Below are positions 37,173 to 46,975 of a stretch of DNA of 64,000 nt, piece after piece. Every line of letters starts with the position of its first letter. The stretch's first letter is position 1. The translations under genes were made by a program, and so were the position numbers. Below the pieces are notes generated by a model. It was not told the DNA's origin, did not search any database, and saw only the letters and a program-made list of their open reading frames with translations. The stretch covers positions 1-64,000 of the forward strand of contig CAKZVB010000039.1 of assembly GCA_937922015.1 (NCBI GenBank), given 5' to 3'. The DNA comes from an uncultured Granulosicoccaceae bacterium. GTDB taxonomy: Bacteria > Pseudomonadota > Gammaproteobacteria > Granulosicoccales > Granulosicoccaceae.

Positions 37173-37655
37173 CTAGTGCTGGTGACCACCAGGTCCATGC
37201 GCATGCCTGTGAGCGACTTCTTCCATAGTGGCCTCCCGGACATCGATTATTTCCACATCAAACTTAAGGTTTTTTCCAGCCAGAGGATGGTTGCTATCAA
37301 CATCAATGTTAAATCTGCCGACCTTAACCACCGTTGCCCTCACCTCGCCCTTCGATGTGTTGACAGAGACAATTTTTCCCACCACGGGCTTTGCCCTGCC
37401 GATAAGATGCTTCACAGGAACACGCTGAATCCCCTCTTCATTTCTCAGTCCATACCCCTGCTCCGGCGTCAGCGTCACCGAGAAGCGATCACCCGGTGAG
37501 CGACCCAGCATCTCGTCTTCCAGACCAGGCAATATTCCCCTGTGACCGTGCAGGTATAACATTGGCTCACTGCTTGTGGAATCTTCTGTGTAGTCACCAC
37601 CGATTTCGGTCAATTGGTAATGGAAAGTTACAACGGTATTGTTGGCGATTTGCAT
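37173..37655 (-). CDS. slyD: FKBP-type peptidyl-prolyl isomerase SlyD
   Basis: SlyD is a cytoplasmic prolyl isomerase and chaperone, often with nickel delivery function. The 160 residues start VVTFHYQLTEIGGDYTEDS. They show the FKBP core (MLYLHGHRGILPGLEDEMLG) interrupted by the insert-in-flap domain, and NHPLAGKNLKFDVEI. A short His-rich tail (HRHAHGPGGHQH) is shorter than the E. coli metal-binding tail and has no Cys. It is encoded alone. Confidence 0.94.
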   Translation of the reverse strand: MQIANNTVVTFHYQLTEIGGDYTEDSTSSEPMLYLHGHRGILPGLEDEMLGRSPGDRFSVTLTPEQGYGLRNEEGIQRVPVKHLIGRAKPVVGKIVSVNTSKGEVRATVVKVGRFNIDVDSNHPLAGKNLKFDVEIIDVREATMEEVAHRHAHGPGGHQH

Positions 37656-37792
37656 TGCTTAACCTGTGGGAATGTGTCGTGTTGAGTCGAGTCGACAGCG
37701 GTTGGGTTATTCGATAAAGGTGATTATACGTCTACTAAAAAGGACAATAGCTTGCCCTGCATGAAGCTGAGAGTTCACTTGCCTGCCCGAAT

Positions 37793-37820
37793 AAAAAAGC
37801 CAAAGCACAGGCTTTGGCTT
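37793..37820 (-). terminator. Rho-independent terminator after the M48 protease gene
   Basis: AAGCCAAAGC, loop, GCTTTGGCTT at 37797-37820 forms a perfect ten-base stem. Read on the minus strand it is followed by TTTTTT, 26 bases past the protease stop. Confidence 0.92.
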
Positions 37821-37845
37821 AGAAAAATGAATAAAAAACAGGTAG

Positions 37846-39387
37846 CTATCTAGCAACTCTGGCCTGTGTTACGCCGGCCTTAACATTACGGGCAAATTGA
37901 GGATTGATTCTGGTGATCTGCAGGACCTCTGTTTTGCCCGCGGCCAGCACACCGCTAAGGCGCCTGGTCACATCCTGCATTCTGCCGTTTGCGTCAGGAA
38001 ATAATATTCGCAGCGCAACATTGGTCACATTTCGCGGGGTCTTGTTTTGCAGCCTCACTCGAAGCACACCGCTTTCATCAACCTGAGCTTTTGCCACCAC
38101 GTATTTTCCGGGGTTTTTCGGCAGATCAAGGTCAACCAGTGACCCGAACGCTTGCTGCCCTGCCGGGCTTTTATGCCCCGCCGCCTTGGTATACTGAGCG
38201 ACGGCCTCATCGTTGCGTCCGCTTGCGCGGGCGATATTGCCCAGCGCGTTGTGTGCATTCGCGGTGGGCAAGAGCTCCAGACTTCTGCTCAGTGATCGAC
38301 GCGCTGTTGCGTAATCGCCTGCCTCTTCACTGATCAGGCCAAGTTGCAGGTGGTAGTAGAAGAATTCATCGTTAAGGCCGATCGCTTTGTTGTAGTGTTG
38401 TCTGGCACTGTTAATATTTTTCTTCTCAACATCAATATCTCCCAGAAAACTGAAAAAATGACCTTCTCGCGGCTCAATGGCAATTGCCTGACGGGTCAGC
38501 GAAGTGGCCCGGTTATAATCTTTTTTCTCAAACGCTTTCTTGGCCTCTTCGAAGGCCTTATACGCTGGCTCAGCCTGCTGCAGCCTTGAGAGATTTTGCC
38601 GGTATTCGACGGCTTTCACGTCACCACCTTTAGGCATTGCCGCCACCATTGCACGATTCGCAGCCAGCCGTTCAGCCGATGGGGGATGACTGGCAAACAG
38701 CCCGTTTATAAAACCACCAGCGCGCTTGCTGTCCTTGGACAGCGCCAGAAAAGTCGCCTGCAAATCAACCGCACCCTGCGGGTCATACCCTGCTCTTGCC
38801 ATGTATTTAATGCCGAACTCGTCTGACTCGCGCTCCGCGTCGCGGCCATATTTGGTGTTGATCAGTTGCGCGCCGACACTTGCGCCTATTTGCGCCAGAT
38901 TAGAGTACTCCTTGCCGGAGCTTGCAATGGTCGCTGCCATCAGCCCACCCTGCAGCAACATTCCCCTGGTCTGGCTTTTGACACCATGTTTTGCCGCTGC
39001 GTGCACAATTTCGTGGCCCAGTACTGCGGCGAGTTCGGCCTCGCTTTTCATTTTCGTCAGCAGACCGCGGTTAATCGCGATTTTGCCACCCGGCAGCGCC
39101 CAGGCGTTCGGCACACTGGAATTGATTACCTTAAACTCATAGGGGAGTTTGCGATCGCTGACTGACGCCAGCCGCTGACCGACCTTGTTGACATAAGCCT
39201 GGACACGCGGGTCCGTCACGTAGTCGCCACCTTGTGATTGCCGAATAGGCGAATACTGTTGCTTACCAATGCCCAGCTCCCAGTCTTCGCCCACAAAACT
39301 AAGTTCTTTCTTACCGGTTACCGGGTTCGTCGCACAGCCGCTGACCGCCAGCAGTGCCACTATCAGCAGATTTACCCAAATTTTCAT
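37846..39387 (-). CDS. M48-family metalloprotease lipoprotein with TPR domain (BepA-like)
   Basis: The 513 residues begin with a lipobox signal (LLIVALLAVSGC). The peptidase M48 domain has the zinc motif HEIVH (in LGHEIVHAAAKHG) and the downstream Glu in RESDEFG. TPR units (YNRATSLTRQAIAIEPREG, ARQHYNKAIGLNDEFF, ATARRSLSRSLELLPTANA) are followed by a C-terminal beta domain. It resembles BepA/YfgC and LoiP, which handle misassembled outer-membrane proteins, but here it is lipid-anchored and has an extra C-terminal domain. Likely role: envelope quality control. Confidence 0.9.
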   Translation of the reverse strand: MKIWVNLLIVALLAVSGCATNPVTGKKELSFVGEDWELGIGKQQYSPIRQSQGGDYVTDPRVQAYVNKVGQRLASVSDRKLPYEFKVINSSVPNAWALPGGKIAINRGLLTKMKSEAELAAVLGHEIVHAAAKHGVKSQTRGMLLQGGLMAATIASSGKEYSNLAQIGASVGAQLINTKYGRDAERESDEFGIKYMARAGYDPQGAVDLQATFLALSKDSKRAGGFINGLFASHPPSAERLAANRAMVAAMPKGGDVKAVEYRQNLSRLQQAEPAYKAFEEAKKAFEKKDYNRATSLTRQAIAIEPREGHFFSFLGDIDVEKKNINSARQHYNKAIGLNDEFFYYHLQLGLISEEAGDYATARRSLSRSLELLPTANAHNALGNIARASGRNDEAVAQYTKAAGHKSPAGQQAFGSLVDLDLPKNPGKYVVAKAQVDESGVLRVRLQNKTPRNVTNVALRILFPDANGRMQDVTRRLSGVLAAGKTEVLQITRINPQFARNVKAGVTQARVAR

Positions 39388-39958
39388 TCACTCAGTCCTT
39401 CCAAAAAATATTCACCAATATTACATAAGCAGCTGACTTTACGCAGTATTTGCTTAAATTATGTTCGCCTCCTGCCGTTACTCCTGACTACATTCCAGCA
39501 TATTGCGCTTGCCATACAGTCACCCATGACACGCGGACAAATTGATAGTCTTTTGCTCCAACACCAAGGCCTGACAACGCCGGATAGGTCCAAGTTTAAC
39601 GAAATAACGCCCGGCGAAGTACCCGATAAACTGAACCCCCATCTGCACTGCGGCGAGTGGCGTCAATAATGCTGACAATAGATGGTCACCCCGCCCCCGG
39701 CGGACGCTTTAAATTCCGAGGTAGATTAGCCCGTGCTTTTTTATAGTTTTCATATTTTGCGCGATTTTTATTGCGCTGTTGTGCCCGCACAAACCCATGC
39801 GAAGTTCGTATACCAGTGCTAGCGCCAAATAAGCCGTATACGGTGACCCACCACAGTACCGGGCAGCAATACAAAATCAACGATTATCTGCTCGATGAAT
39901 ACGACTACACGCCGCCGCAAGCGATCGAACAGCCACAGTGTTTTATAACGGGGGCAAT
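39388..39958. other. 571-base stretch with only weak small frames
   Basis: The stretch lies between the divergent M48 protease and acyltransferase genes. Possible but unsupported frames are 39526-39669 (+, 47 codons, beginning MTRGQIDSLLLQ) and 39686-39880 (-, 64 residues, hydrophobic start and basic tail), plus a TTG frame 39771-39962 (+). None has a good ribosome binding site or a recognisable family. No repeat or terminator stands out. Confidence 0.45.
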
Positions 39959-41824
39959 ATGAGCAGCATCAACCCATTGAAGTACCGACAGGACATAGAC
40001 GGCTTAAGAGCCGTAGCTGTACTTGCCGTTTTACTTTTCCATCTCGACCCCGGCTATCTGAACGCCGGTTATCTTGGTGTCGATATCTTCTTTGTGATTT
40101 CCGGATACCTGATCACTCGAATCGTCTACACCGAGTTGATGAATCGCAAATATTCGGTCACGAACTTCTACGTTCGTCGATCCAAGCGCATTCTGCCGCC
40201 GTTGTATTTCATGGCCGTGGTAACCCTGATTGCGGGTTACGTCATCTTGTTACCAAACGATTTTTATAAAACAGGAATCGCCGTATTGGGGGCCATACTA
40301 TTCGCCTCTAATATGCAGTTCGCCCTCAGAACAGGAGACTACTTCTCATCTGATTCATCCGAATGGCCAATGCTACATACCTGGTCGCTGTCAGTTGAAG
40401 AACAATATTACTTCGTTCTGCCAATAGCATTGATCATCATTATCAGGTTCCTGAAGGTAAACCTGATCGCCACGATGTGTGTGGTCGCCTTTGCCAGCTT
40501 CGCATTAGCAGAGTTCATGTCGGCAAAAAGTAATCTGGCGGGCTTGAGCTATTACTTTTTACTAACCAGAATGGGAGAGCTATTAGTCGGTTCAATTCTC
40601 GCCATCCTGCACGCAAAGGGCACGTTAGAAAAGAGCAATTCCGATCTGGTTGCGGCTATTGCTACCGCAATACTTATTGCTACGCTGGTATTTTTTGACA
40701 AGCAGTTTGCGTTTCCCGGGTTCTCGGCCCTGCTGGCCTGCATACCGATCGCGTTACTCATTCACTGCGAAAACACATGGGTCAACAGACTGCTCGAAAA
40801 CAAGGTGATTGTCTGGATCGGGCTGCTATCTTACTCACTTTACCTGTTTCACTGGCCGGTACTGGCGTTTGCCCGCTATATACTTAACACCACAGAAGGC
40901 TACCTGCACTTGCCTCTGGGTGTACAAGCAATCTGTCTCGTGCTCATATTTTTGCTCAGTATCATTTCATACTACGCCGTCGAACGACCGCTGCGAAAGT
41001 TAAAAGTTGGTGGCATTAAAGCATTGATTCTGTACTTTCTAATCCCCAGTGGCGCGTTAGCACTTCTGGCACTTGGTGTGGTAGTGAACAAAGGCCTTCC
41101 ACAGCGCCTGAGCACCGATACTATTGATACCGGGCTGCAGTTCAGTCACATCGACAAGAAACAATGCCCTTCTCTGGTCAATATTGGTTGTGTTGGTGGA
41201 GATAAAGCCAGTGGCAAAGAGATACTTTTCTATGGAAACAGCCATGCAGAACATTATTTCGAAATGATCTCGCTTCTCGCCAAAGACAGCGACATGAGTG
41301 TAAAACTCTACGCAGCGGGCGGATGTGGTTTGAAGAAAAAATCAACTAAATGCGCCTCAACCAGATCAGCCTATGCTGAAGCATTACAGCAGGGCACAGA
41401 AATTTCCATTCTCGCATTCAGATGGGATAGCGATTTCAGAGACGACGAATTCCTTACCGAGCTCGATGAGCTGATTAAACAGGCACAGACGGGATCAGCC
41501 AGAGTGATCGTGTTGGCCCAGCCGCCGCTGTTGAATTTCAACCCGCCGAAAATCGAAAACTGCAGACGCCTGGGTATATCCTGTCCTAAGCCCGCCAGCG
41601 ACGTCGATGATCTTTACCCGACTTACAATGATTCCATCAAGCTAAGAGTAACTGCACTGGGCGCTGAATTTTTCGATCCATTTGACTCAATAGAAGACAC
41701 TACCCAACTCTACGAAGACGATAAACTACTGTACTCCGACATGGATCACCTTTCTGTCTATGGTGGCAGATGGCTCTATGAGAATTTAGCTGCACGGGAA
41801 TCAACACCCCTGACCTCAAATTAA
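39959..41824 (+). CDS. acyltransferase-3 membrane protein with C-terminal SGNH domain (OafA-like)
   Basis: The ATG at 39959 follows GGGGGC and gives 621 residues. The N-terminal 370 residues are the acyltransferase-3 domain: QDIDGLRAVAVLAVLLFH, YLGVDIFFVISGYLI, RRSKRILPPL and about ten helices. The periplasmic C-terminus is an SGNH domain with GNSHAEHYF and the final catalytic DMDHLSVYGG (Asp-x-x-His). Such proteins O-acetylate LPS O-antigen or other surface glycans, moving acetyl groups across the inner membrane. The acceptor is unknown. The neighbouring glycan genes are consistent with surface polysaccharide decoration. Confidence 0.93.
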   Translation: MSSINPLKYRQDIDGLRAVAVLAVLLFHLDPGYLNAGYLGVDIFFVISGYLITRIVYTELMNRKYSVTNFYVRRSKRILPPLYFMAVVTLIAGYVILLPNDFYKTGIAVLGAILFASNMQFALRTGDYFSSDSSEWPMLHTWSLSVEEQYYFVLPIALIIIIRFLKVNLIATMCVVAFASFALAEFMSAKSNLAGLSYYFLLTRMGELLVGSILAILHAKGTLEKSNSDLVAAIATAILIATLVFFDKQFAFPGFSALLACIPIALLIHCENTWVNRLLENKVIVWIGLLSYSLYLFHWPVLAFARYILNTTEGYLHLPLGVQAICLVLIFLLSIISYYAVERPLRKLKVGGIKALILYFLIPSGALALLALGVVVNKGLPQRLSTDTIDTGLQFSHIDKKQCPSLVNIGCVGGDKASGKEILFYGNSHAEHYFEMISLLAKDSDMSVKLYAAGGCGLKKKSTKCASTRSAYAEALQQGTEISILAFRWDSDFRDDEFLTELDELIKQAQTGSARVIVLAQPPLLNFNPPKIENCRRLGISCPKPASDVDDLYPTYNDSIKLRVTALGAEFFDPFDSIEDTTQLYEDDKLLYSDMDHLSVYGGRWLYENLAARESTPLTSN

Positions 41825-41947
41825 CGAGCAGTGTTAGAAGGACAAAACCACCCTCCCCGTGACAGGGAGGTACTGCAAAAGCACCCGTGAAATTGCCTTT
41901 TTGCACCGATGTGGTAACTTAAAAACAGCTTAACCTGTACCATCGGT

Positions 41948-42322
41948 ATGAACCGCTCAACTCGACAATTCACTCTCGCCATGCTTTTGATACCGCCGCT
42001 ATGCTTTGGCGGCGGCTGGATGCTCGGACGCATGGATATGACGGGCCTGAAAAAAGCGGTTGTTGACTCATACGTGAGTCGCTACCACGCCGTCAGCGGC
42101 AGCAATACCGAAGAAGCAGTCTACTATGTGATCAGTGAAAACCAGTCTATGCTGCAGGAATTCGCCAACACAAACCCTGATATCCACCGAATTGAAAACG
42201 GCGGCCTTCCGACACTTTTCAACGTGCATATCAGTTACCCGCAACGGCGTGATGTCGTCAGGAAACTACGGGGTCTGGACACAGTATCCGCTGTTTTTAC
42301 CGTACCGTTTATGTGTCATTAG
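41948..42322 (+). CDS. small membrane-anchored or exported protein, unknown function
   Basis: The 124-residue product has a basic N-terminus and a hydrophobic segment (FTLAMLLIPPLCFGGGWMLG). A soluble mixed alpha/beta domain follows (EEAVYYVISENQSMLQEF, VRKLRGLDTVSAVFTVPFMC). The last portion resembles a small ferredoxin-like fold, but I do not recognise a family. It lies between the acyltransferase gene and a convergent thioesterase gene. Confidence 0.55.
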   Translation: MNRSTRQFTLAMLLIPPLCFGGGWMLGRMDMTGLKKAVVDSYVSRYHAVSGSNTEEAVYYVISENQSMLQEFANTNPDIHRIENGGLPTLFNVHISYPQRRDVVRKLRGLDTVSAVFTVPFMCH

Positions 42323-42352
42323 CGGACCGGATTACTTCAACACCTTGCCTCA

Positions 42353-42814
42353 TCAGGGTGCAACGGATATCTCATCGTCGTATTGCGGAATCTGATCCAA
42401 CGGAGGTATTGCTACCGGGTTGCCATTCTCGTCGACGGCAACAAAGGTAAAAGTCGCCTCGGTTACTTTTTCCCTGGAGCCAATCTGGCCGCGACGGACC
42501 CAGGCTTCAATCAATATATCCATAGATGACTTACCAGTACGGCTTATGGAAGTGTATACGGCCAATATGTCACCCACTTTGACAGGCTGAATAAAGCTCA
42601 TGCTATCTATTGCTACGGTGACGACTCTGCCCTGCGCTCTTTGACTGGCCGCAATACCACCCGCTATATCCATTTGCGACAATACCCAGCCACCGAAAAT
42701 ATCACCGGCGGGATTGGTGTCCGCCGGCATTGCAACCGTTCTTGTCGTGGCCTTTCGCTTTTCAATGTCTGTCGTGGTATCAGTCACTATCATTTTGTCT
42801 CTGGTTATTGACAT
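42353..42814 (-). CDS. acyl-CoA thioesterase, YciA-type hotdog protein
   Basis: The 153-residue hotdog enzyme has MPADTNPAGDIFGGWVLSQMDIAGGIAA (shown in parts: the Asp of NPAGDIFGG is catalytic). VAIDSMSFIQPVKVGDIL and TFTFVAVDENGNP follow. It hydrolyses acyl-CoAs, with YciA members preferring medium or short chains. A later Met (residue 8) could be the start. It is monocistronic and convergent with the small protein gene. Confidence 0.92.
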   Translation of the reverse strand: MSITRDKMIVTDTTTDIEKRKATTRTVAMPADTNPAGDIFGGWVLSQMDIAGGIAASQRAQGRVVTVAIDSMSFIQPVKVGDILAVYTSISRTGKSSMDILIEAWVRRGQIGSREKVTEATFTFVAVDENGNPVAIPPLDQIPQYDDEISVAP

Positions 42815-43166
42815 AAGGCGGGGATTCTACAAAGCACTGATTTCAGAGCACAACAGGCTTGAACAGGCGTGGCAAAAGGCGGTGTTCCACGACTATTCTA
42901 GCAAAAAGCATCGGTGAAAATTCTGCCGTGCAATTCCGGCAGCGTAACATCCGCCACCAAGTCATCAATCAGGGGCCAGTTGGCGCGAATCTGGCAACAC
43001 TACAACTTCACCTGAATATCGCTGACTCGAGTGAACACGCGTGCAAATCCGGTTGCCTGCCTTCCAGCCGCCGTACCTGCGCACGCTTAAGCAGTTCGCG
43101 CCTGCAGAAAACTCACAACATTGATTCTCGCGGCTACTCGTGGCCAATGATTTATCAACGGTAAGT
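42815..43166. other. 352-base stretch without a gene
   Basis: This is the divergent region between yciA-like and glycoside-hydrolase genes. The frame preceding 43167 is open from a GTG at 43140, but the signal peptide starts at 43167. No clear promoter, operator or repeat was identified. Confidence 0.4.
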
Positions 43167-45725
43167 ATGAAAATAGACCATAAAAAATTTTCTAGAATTG
43201 CCTTTTCGGGCATCCTAAGCGTAGCTGTTTTGCAGGGATGTACCAGTGAAGACCAGTCGTTACCGGCGAATGTCGACTACTCGGTGATCGAGGAGCTTAA
43301 CGAACCCTACCAGCCCTTTGAGCCTGAACTTGGTGCTGCTGTACCCAATACCTCCGAACGCCGCATGGTGTCTGCCTCACTGCCCTACCCGCCTTTCAAT
43401 CCACACGATATAAAAACTGTAGGACCCGATGGCTGGCAAGATCGTGATCAGCTTCTCAACGCTGGAACCGGCGGTGTAAAATTTAATTTGATCTGGTCTC
43501 AGTGGCAACCCGAGGCTAACCTTAATCCAAATAATCCAAACACTTTTACCTACGATGGCAAGGTCTGGCTAATTTCATCAACGCGTGACAAAGAGATTCG
43601 ATGGTACTCCGAGCGCGGTATGAAAGTCACCGCAGTTCTGTACGGCACTCCTGCATGGGCACGCCCGAAGAACACCGCAAAATTCGGTAGAAAAGTCCCC
43701 ATTGTAGATGACAAATTTATCGCCCCGGACAACCCGGAAGACTTTGCCAGATTTGCCGGAATGCTGGCAAAGCGATTTAACGGTGCTAACGGCAATGGTC
43801 GAATTGTCAATTTTGTCATTCAAAATGAAGTCAACGCACTGGACTGGTATAACCCGGGTTGTGGAACCGACTCCGCACCTTGCACTATCGAGGATAGAAT
43901 AGATTCATACGCCACAATCTTTAATCTCAGCTATGACAGAATAGTCGCAGAACAGCCGCACGCCAAAGTAATGTATTCATTCGATCACCACTTTGGTAAG
44001 GCCTATGTGAACAACCAAAGATATTCCTCAGTACAAAGGTTTATAGAAGAGCTGGAACCCAAAGTAGGCGACAGAAAATGGAGGCTTGCCTACCACAGCT
44101 ACCCGCCCGACTTATTCAAGCCCGAATTCGGCCCGTACGACTATCCGAAAATCACTTTTGGCAATATTGGCATACTGGCAAGCTACCTAAGACAACGTTT
44201 TCCCGACAAGCCCTACACATGGGACATCCACCTGACTGAAAACGGCATAAACTCAAGCGCTCCTTCGTCTGAAGAAAAGATGAAAAGCCAGCTAAAAGTA
44301 GCCACCAGAAACATACTGGGCACACCCGGCATTGAAACCTTCTATTATCACCGCCTTGTCGATCACCGTCAGGAAGGTAAATTCACACCAGGACTATTTA
44401 ACGCTCAGAAGAAAGCAAAACAGGCCTGGCACACCTGGTCCGGCAACAATCTCTATAAGAGCAATCCGCCAAGACTGGACGATGGCTATGAAGTGTTACC
44501 TTATGTGAAACTGGAACGCTCACTACATCCGCAGAAGGGCCATTGGGCTTCGAGCCGACAGGCACCTGCAGGTTATACTGCCGAAGCTTCATATCTACTG
44601 CTTCGCGAACCAGCGGACAATACGACGCTATTATTCGAATGCCACGACGCCGACACAAAAGGGACCTACATCAGTGCGGAGTTAAGCTGCGACGACAACC
44701 AGAATTTCGGACCGGTCGGGTACATATTCAACTTCAACAATGCCACCAATAGCCGTGCCCCGCTGTATTCGATCAAACTTGCCCGTGACTATTTAATCAG
44801 CAAGTCTCCCAACGAGGGCGGTGGAGAGGCAACTTTGCTAGGTTTTGTAGATACCACCAAGGTCCTGCAGCAAGCCGAACCTGAACATAATTTGTCATAC
44901 TTCAACACCTCGGCTCAAAACAACAGTCAGACAAATTCCACGTCTGTAGCGACCGAAACAGTTCATAAGGAGTGGGGCAACTGCGACGGCGACGATGCAA
45001 CTTCCTGTGCTTTTATAAATTTCGACAGCCAGCCCAATCAGACCCATACCCTCAGCTGTAGAAACGACTCTGCGGGTGATGCCTCGATTTTACTGAGCTA
45101 TGGCAATAACAGGACTTCCTCACTGGAGAATATGGGACGCACCCGGGGTGGTACAGGCGCAGGTATCACCTACACCATTCCCATCATCATTGACGATGAC
45201 GCCACCTGGGCAACTATCACTCTGCAAAGTGACACTGAAAGCACCCCTGAATGTGTAGTAATCTCCAGCGGTGGCCTGCAAATAGGTGCAGCTACCAGCA
45301 GTTCCAGCGGTGGTCTGCTCCATAACGGCAGCTTTGAAACTAATATTACTGACTGGCAGTTCTGCCAACCGGAAAGTTCGCAGTTAAACACCGATAACAC
45401 TCACCAGGGGGCCACTGCTGCACAAATAAGTAACGGTAATTGCCTGTATCAGGAAGTCGAAATTGACCCTGGTTCCAGCTATATTGCCAGTTGTTTCGCG
45501 ATCGCTGAAGACGAAACGGGTCAGACTACCTTTAGATTTGCACTTGCAAACAATAGCTACCAGACACTGGTGGACAACGAACAACTGATTACCGGCAGCA
45601 CCTGGAAAGAATACTCGGCCACACTGACCGCACCCGAATTCAGTAAATATGCAGTTATTAGCGTTGTATCTTCAGATACCGCCAGTATCGACAGCTGCTC
45701 TATCAATCAAGTATCTAACGACTAA
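43167..45725 (+). CDS. lipoprotein glycoside hydrolase (clan GH-A-like) with C-terminal binding module
   Basis: The 852 residues start at ATG 43167 (GGTAAG upstream). A lipoprotein signal (ILSVAVLQGC) is followed by a TIM-barrel region. The two expected glutamates are visible: Glu221 in IQNEVNALDWYN (acid/base after Asn, as in clan A) and Glu358 in LTENGI (nucleophile). The C-terminal 135 residues (from about 715, LLHNGSFETNITDW) look like a CBM4/9-type carbohydrate-binding module. It is probably a surface enzyme acting on an algal or own polysaccharide. The exact GH family (39-like, or a DUF5722-type relative) cannot be fixed by eye. A sulfotransferase gene follows 43 bases later. Confidence 0.75.
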   Translation: MKIDHKKFSRIAFSGILSVAVLQGCTSEDQSLPANVDYSVIEELNEPYQPFEPELGAAVPNTSERRMVSASLPYPPFNPHDIKTVGPDGWQDRDQLLNAGTGGVKFNLIWSQWQPEANLNPNNPNTFTYDGKVWLISSTRDKEIRWYSERGMKVTAVLYGTPAWARPKNTAKFGRKVPIVDDKFIAPDNPEDFARFAGMLAKRFNGANGNGRIVNFVIQNEVNALDWYNPGCGTDSAPCTIEDRIDSYATIFNLSYDRIVAEQPHAKVMYSFDHHFGKAYVNNQRYSSVQRFIEELEPKVGDRKWRLAYHSYPPDLFKPEFGPYDYPKITFGNIGILASYLRQRFPDKPYTWDIHLTENGINSSAPSSEEKMKSQLKVATRNILGTPGIETFYYHRLVDHRQEGKFTPGLFNAQKKAKQAWHTWSGNNLYKSNPPRLDDGYEVLPYVKLERSLHPQKGHWASSRQAPAGYTAEASYLLLREPADNTTLLFECHDADTKGTYISAELSCDDNQNFGPVGYIFNFNNATNSRAPLYSIKLARDYLISKSPNEGGGEATLLGFVDTTKVLQQAEPEHNLSYFNTSAQNNSQTNSTSVATETVHKEWGNCDGDDATSCAFINFDSQPNQTHTLSCRNDSAGDASILLSYGNNRTSSLENMGRTRGGTGAGITYTIPIIIDDDATWATITLQSDTESTPECVVISSGGLQIGAATSSSSGGLLHNGSFETNITDWQFCQPESSQLNTDNTHQGATAAQISNGNCLYQEVEIDPGSSYIASCFAIAEDETGQTTFRFALANNSYQTLVDNEQLITGSTWKEYSATLTAPEFSKYAVISVVSSDTASIDSCSINQVSND

Positions 45726-45740
45726 CAAAGTTGTACTTCC

Positions 45741-46715
45741 GTGAGTCCTCATCCCGTGAAACACCCTATGAGTATTAACAACCTGATCAACTATGGCGTC
45801 AAGACCATAAACGACTCGTCCCCCTGCCCGACGCAGAACACACTGGTCGTTATTGGCGTTGCACGCGGCGGCACATCAATGATGGCCGGGGTGCTTTGGA
45901 AATTGAACGTTCAAATGCACGCCGCCAGACCGCCTATCTACGAAGATCTGCCAATTTCGAGGGCACTTGAGAAAGACTCGCCAACGGAAATAGAGAACAT
46001 AATAGAGCAATACAACAGCTACGACCAATGGGCCTGGAAACGTCCGATGGCGATTGAACATTTAGCCAGTATCGAAAAGCAACTGAGAAACCCCAGATTC
46101 ATTTTTGTGTTCCGTGATATTTTTGCCATCGCAAACCGAAATGCAATCTCAATGGAAAGCGAAACAATTCCTCTGATGAGCAAAGCGCTGCAACAATACA
46201 GCCGGGCTGTCGAGTTCCTGAGCCAAACCAGCTCTCCCTGTCTGATTTGTTCCAGTGAAAAAATGCTGCGCTACCCACAAGAGATTATTCAGTCAGTCGC
46301 GAAATTTTCAGGGCTTACACCCGACGCACAGACCATAGAGAAAGCTGTGCGATCCATCAACCCTGAGTCAGAAGCCTACCTTAAATCATCACGTTTGAAC
46401 CGATCACACGGACAGATAGGTTCGATTCAGAACAATACGATACGAGGCTGGGCTACATGGTGGTTCAAAGACGAACCGGCAGAGGTAGAAATTTATCTTG
46501 ACGACACACTCTACACCACTGTGTGTGCCAACGAATTAAGACCACACTTGGCCGCTAAAAACAAAACCAGAGGAGGTCACTGCGGTTTTAGTGCTGAGAT
46601 ACCCGCCGATAAACTAGGAGTCGGCACTACCGTACGCGCAAAGATAAAATCCGACCTGATAGATCTTGATAACAGCCCGTGGACAATCTATCCAGCCAAT
46701 AAGAAGGCATCATAA
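45741..46715 (+). CDS. sulfotransferase-family protein with extra C-terminal beta domain
   Basis: This is a product of about 315-324 residues (start uncertain; GTG 45741, GTG 45756 or ATG 45768). The PAPS 5'-phosphosulfate loop is VVIGVARGGTSMM and the 3'-phosphate region is FVFRDIFAIANRNAISME, as in bacterial sulfotransferases. The last 100 residues (NNTIRGWATWWFKDEPAEVEIYLDD, in parts) are a beta-sandwich-like module also found attached to glycosyltransferases. The likely reaction is transfer of sulfate from PAPS to a glycan. It follows the GH lipoprotein on the same strand and is followed by a family B repeat element. Confidence 0.75.
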   Translation: MSPHPVKHPMSINNLINYGVKTINDSSPCPTQNTLVVIGVARGGTSMMAGVLWKLNVQMHAARPPIYEDLPISRALEKDSPTEIENIIEQYNSYDQWAWKRPMAIEHLASIEKQLRNPRFIFVFRDIFAIANRNAISMESETIPLMSKALQQYSRAVEFLSQTSSPCLICSSEKMLRYPQEIIQSVAKFSGLTPDAQTIEKAVRSINPESEAYLKSSRLNRSHGQIGSIQNNTIRGWATWWFKDEPAEVEIYLDDTLYTTVCANELRPHLAAKNKTRGGHCGFSAEIPADKLGVGTTVRAKIKSDLIDLDNSPWTIYPANKKAS

Positions 46716-46802
46716 GCTCACGGTGTTGAGCCACTTGCCTTGCGGCTTTTTACATAGATATTCGGTCTATTTCATCTGTCACCTTGTGAATAATGTGGGT
46801 CA

Positions 46803-46975
46803 GGAGTCTGTGCTGTAGAAATCAGCGTGCGAGAACGCGCCATGCCGAGGGCGGCTTACGATCATTCGAGGCGAACCGTTGTACAATGACCCGTTAATCA
46901 TCGATGATGATTACCATCGCATCGGACGCACCGTCAGGGCGCGTACCCGGCAGCTGACGTTATGCCGCGCAGACT
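46803..46975. mobile_element. inverted-repeat element, family B copy 2 (diverged)
   Basis: It is homologous to 23791-23952. It has the same start GGAGTCTG (here TGCTG instead of CGCGG), the shared blocks GCGCCATG, CGAGGGCG and ACGATCATT, and then GACGCACCGTCAGGGCGC with the right end CCGCGCAGACT. The middle differs (GATGATTACC in place of the hairpin arm). It has no coding capacity. As in copy 1, the right end contains the TAG stop of the adjacent minus-strand gene (46974-46976). Confidence 0.65.

Noticed and set aside
39526..39669. Small frame of 47 codons (MTRGQIDSLLLQ start)
   Set aside because: No ribosome binding site and no family resemblance; left in the description of the gene-free stretch only.
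41848..41872. CCTCCC/GGGAGG hairpin after the acyltransferase gene
   Set aside because: Only six pairs and no T-tract; too weak to call a terminator.
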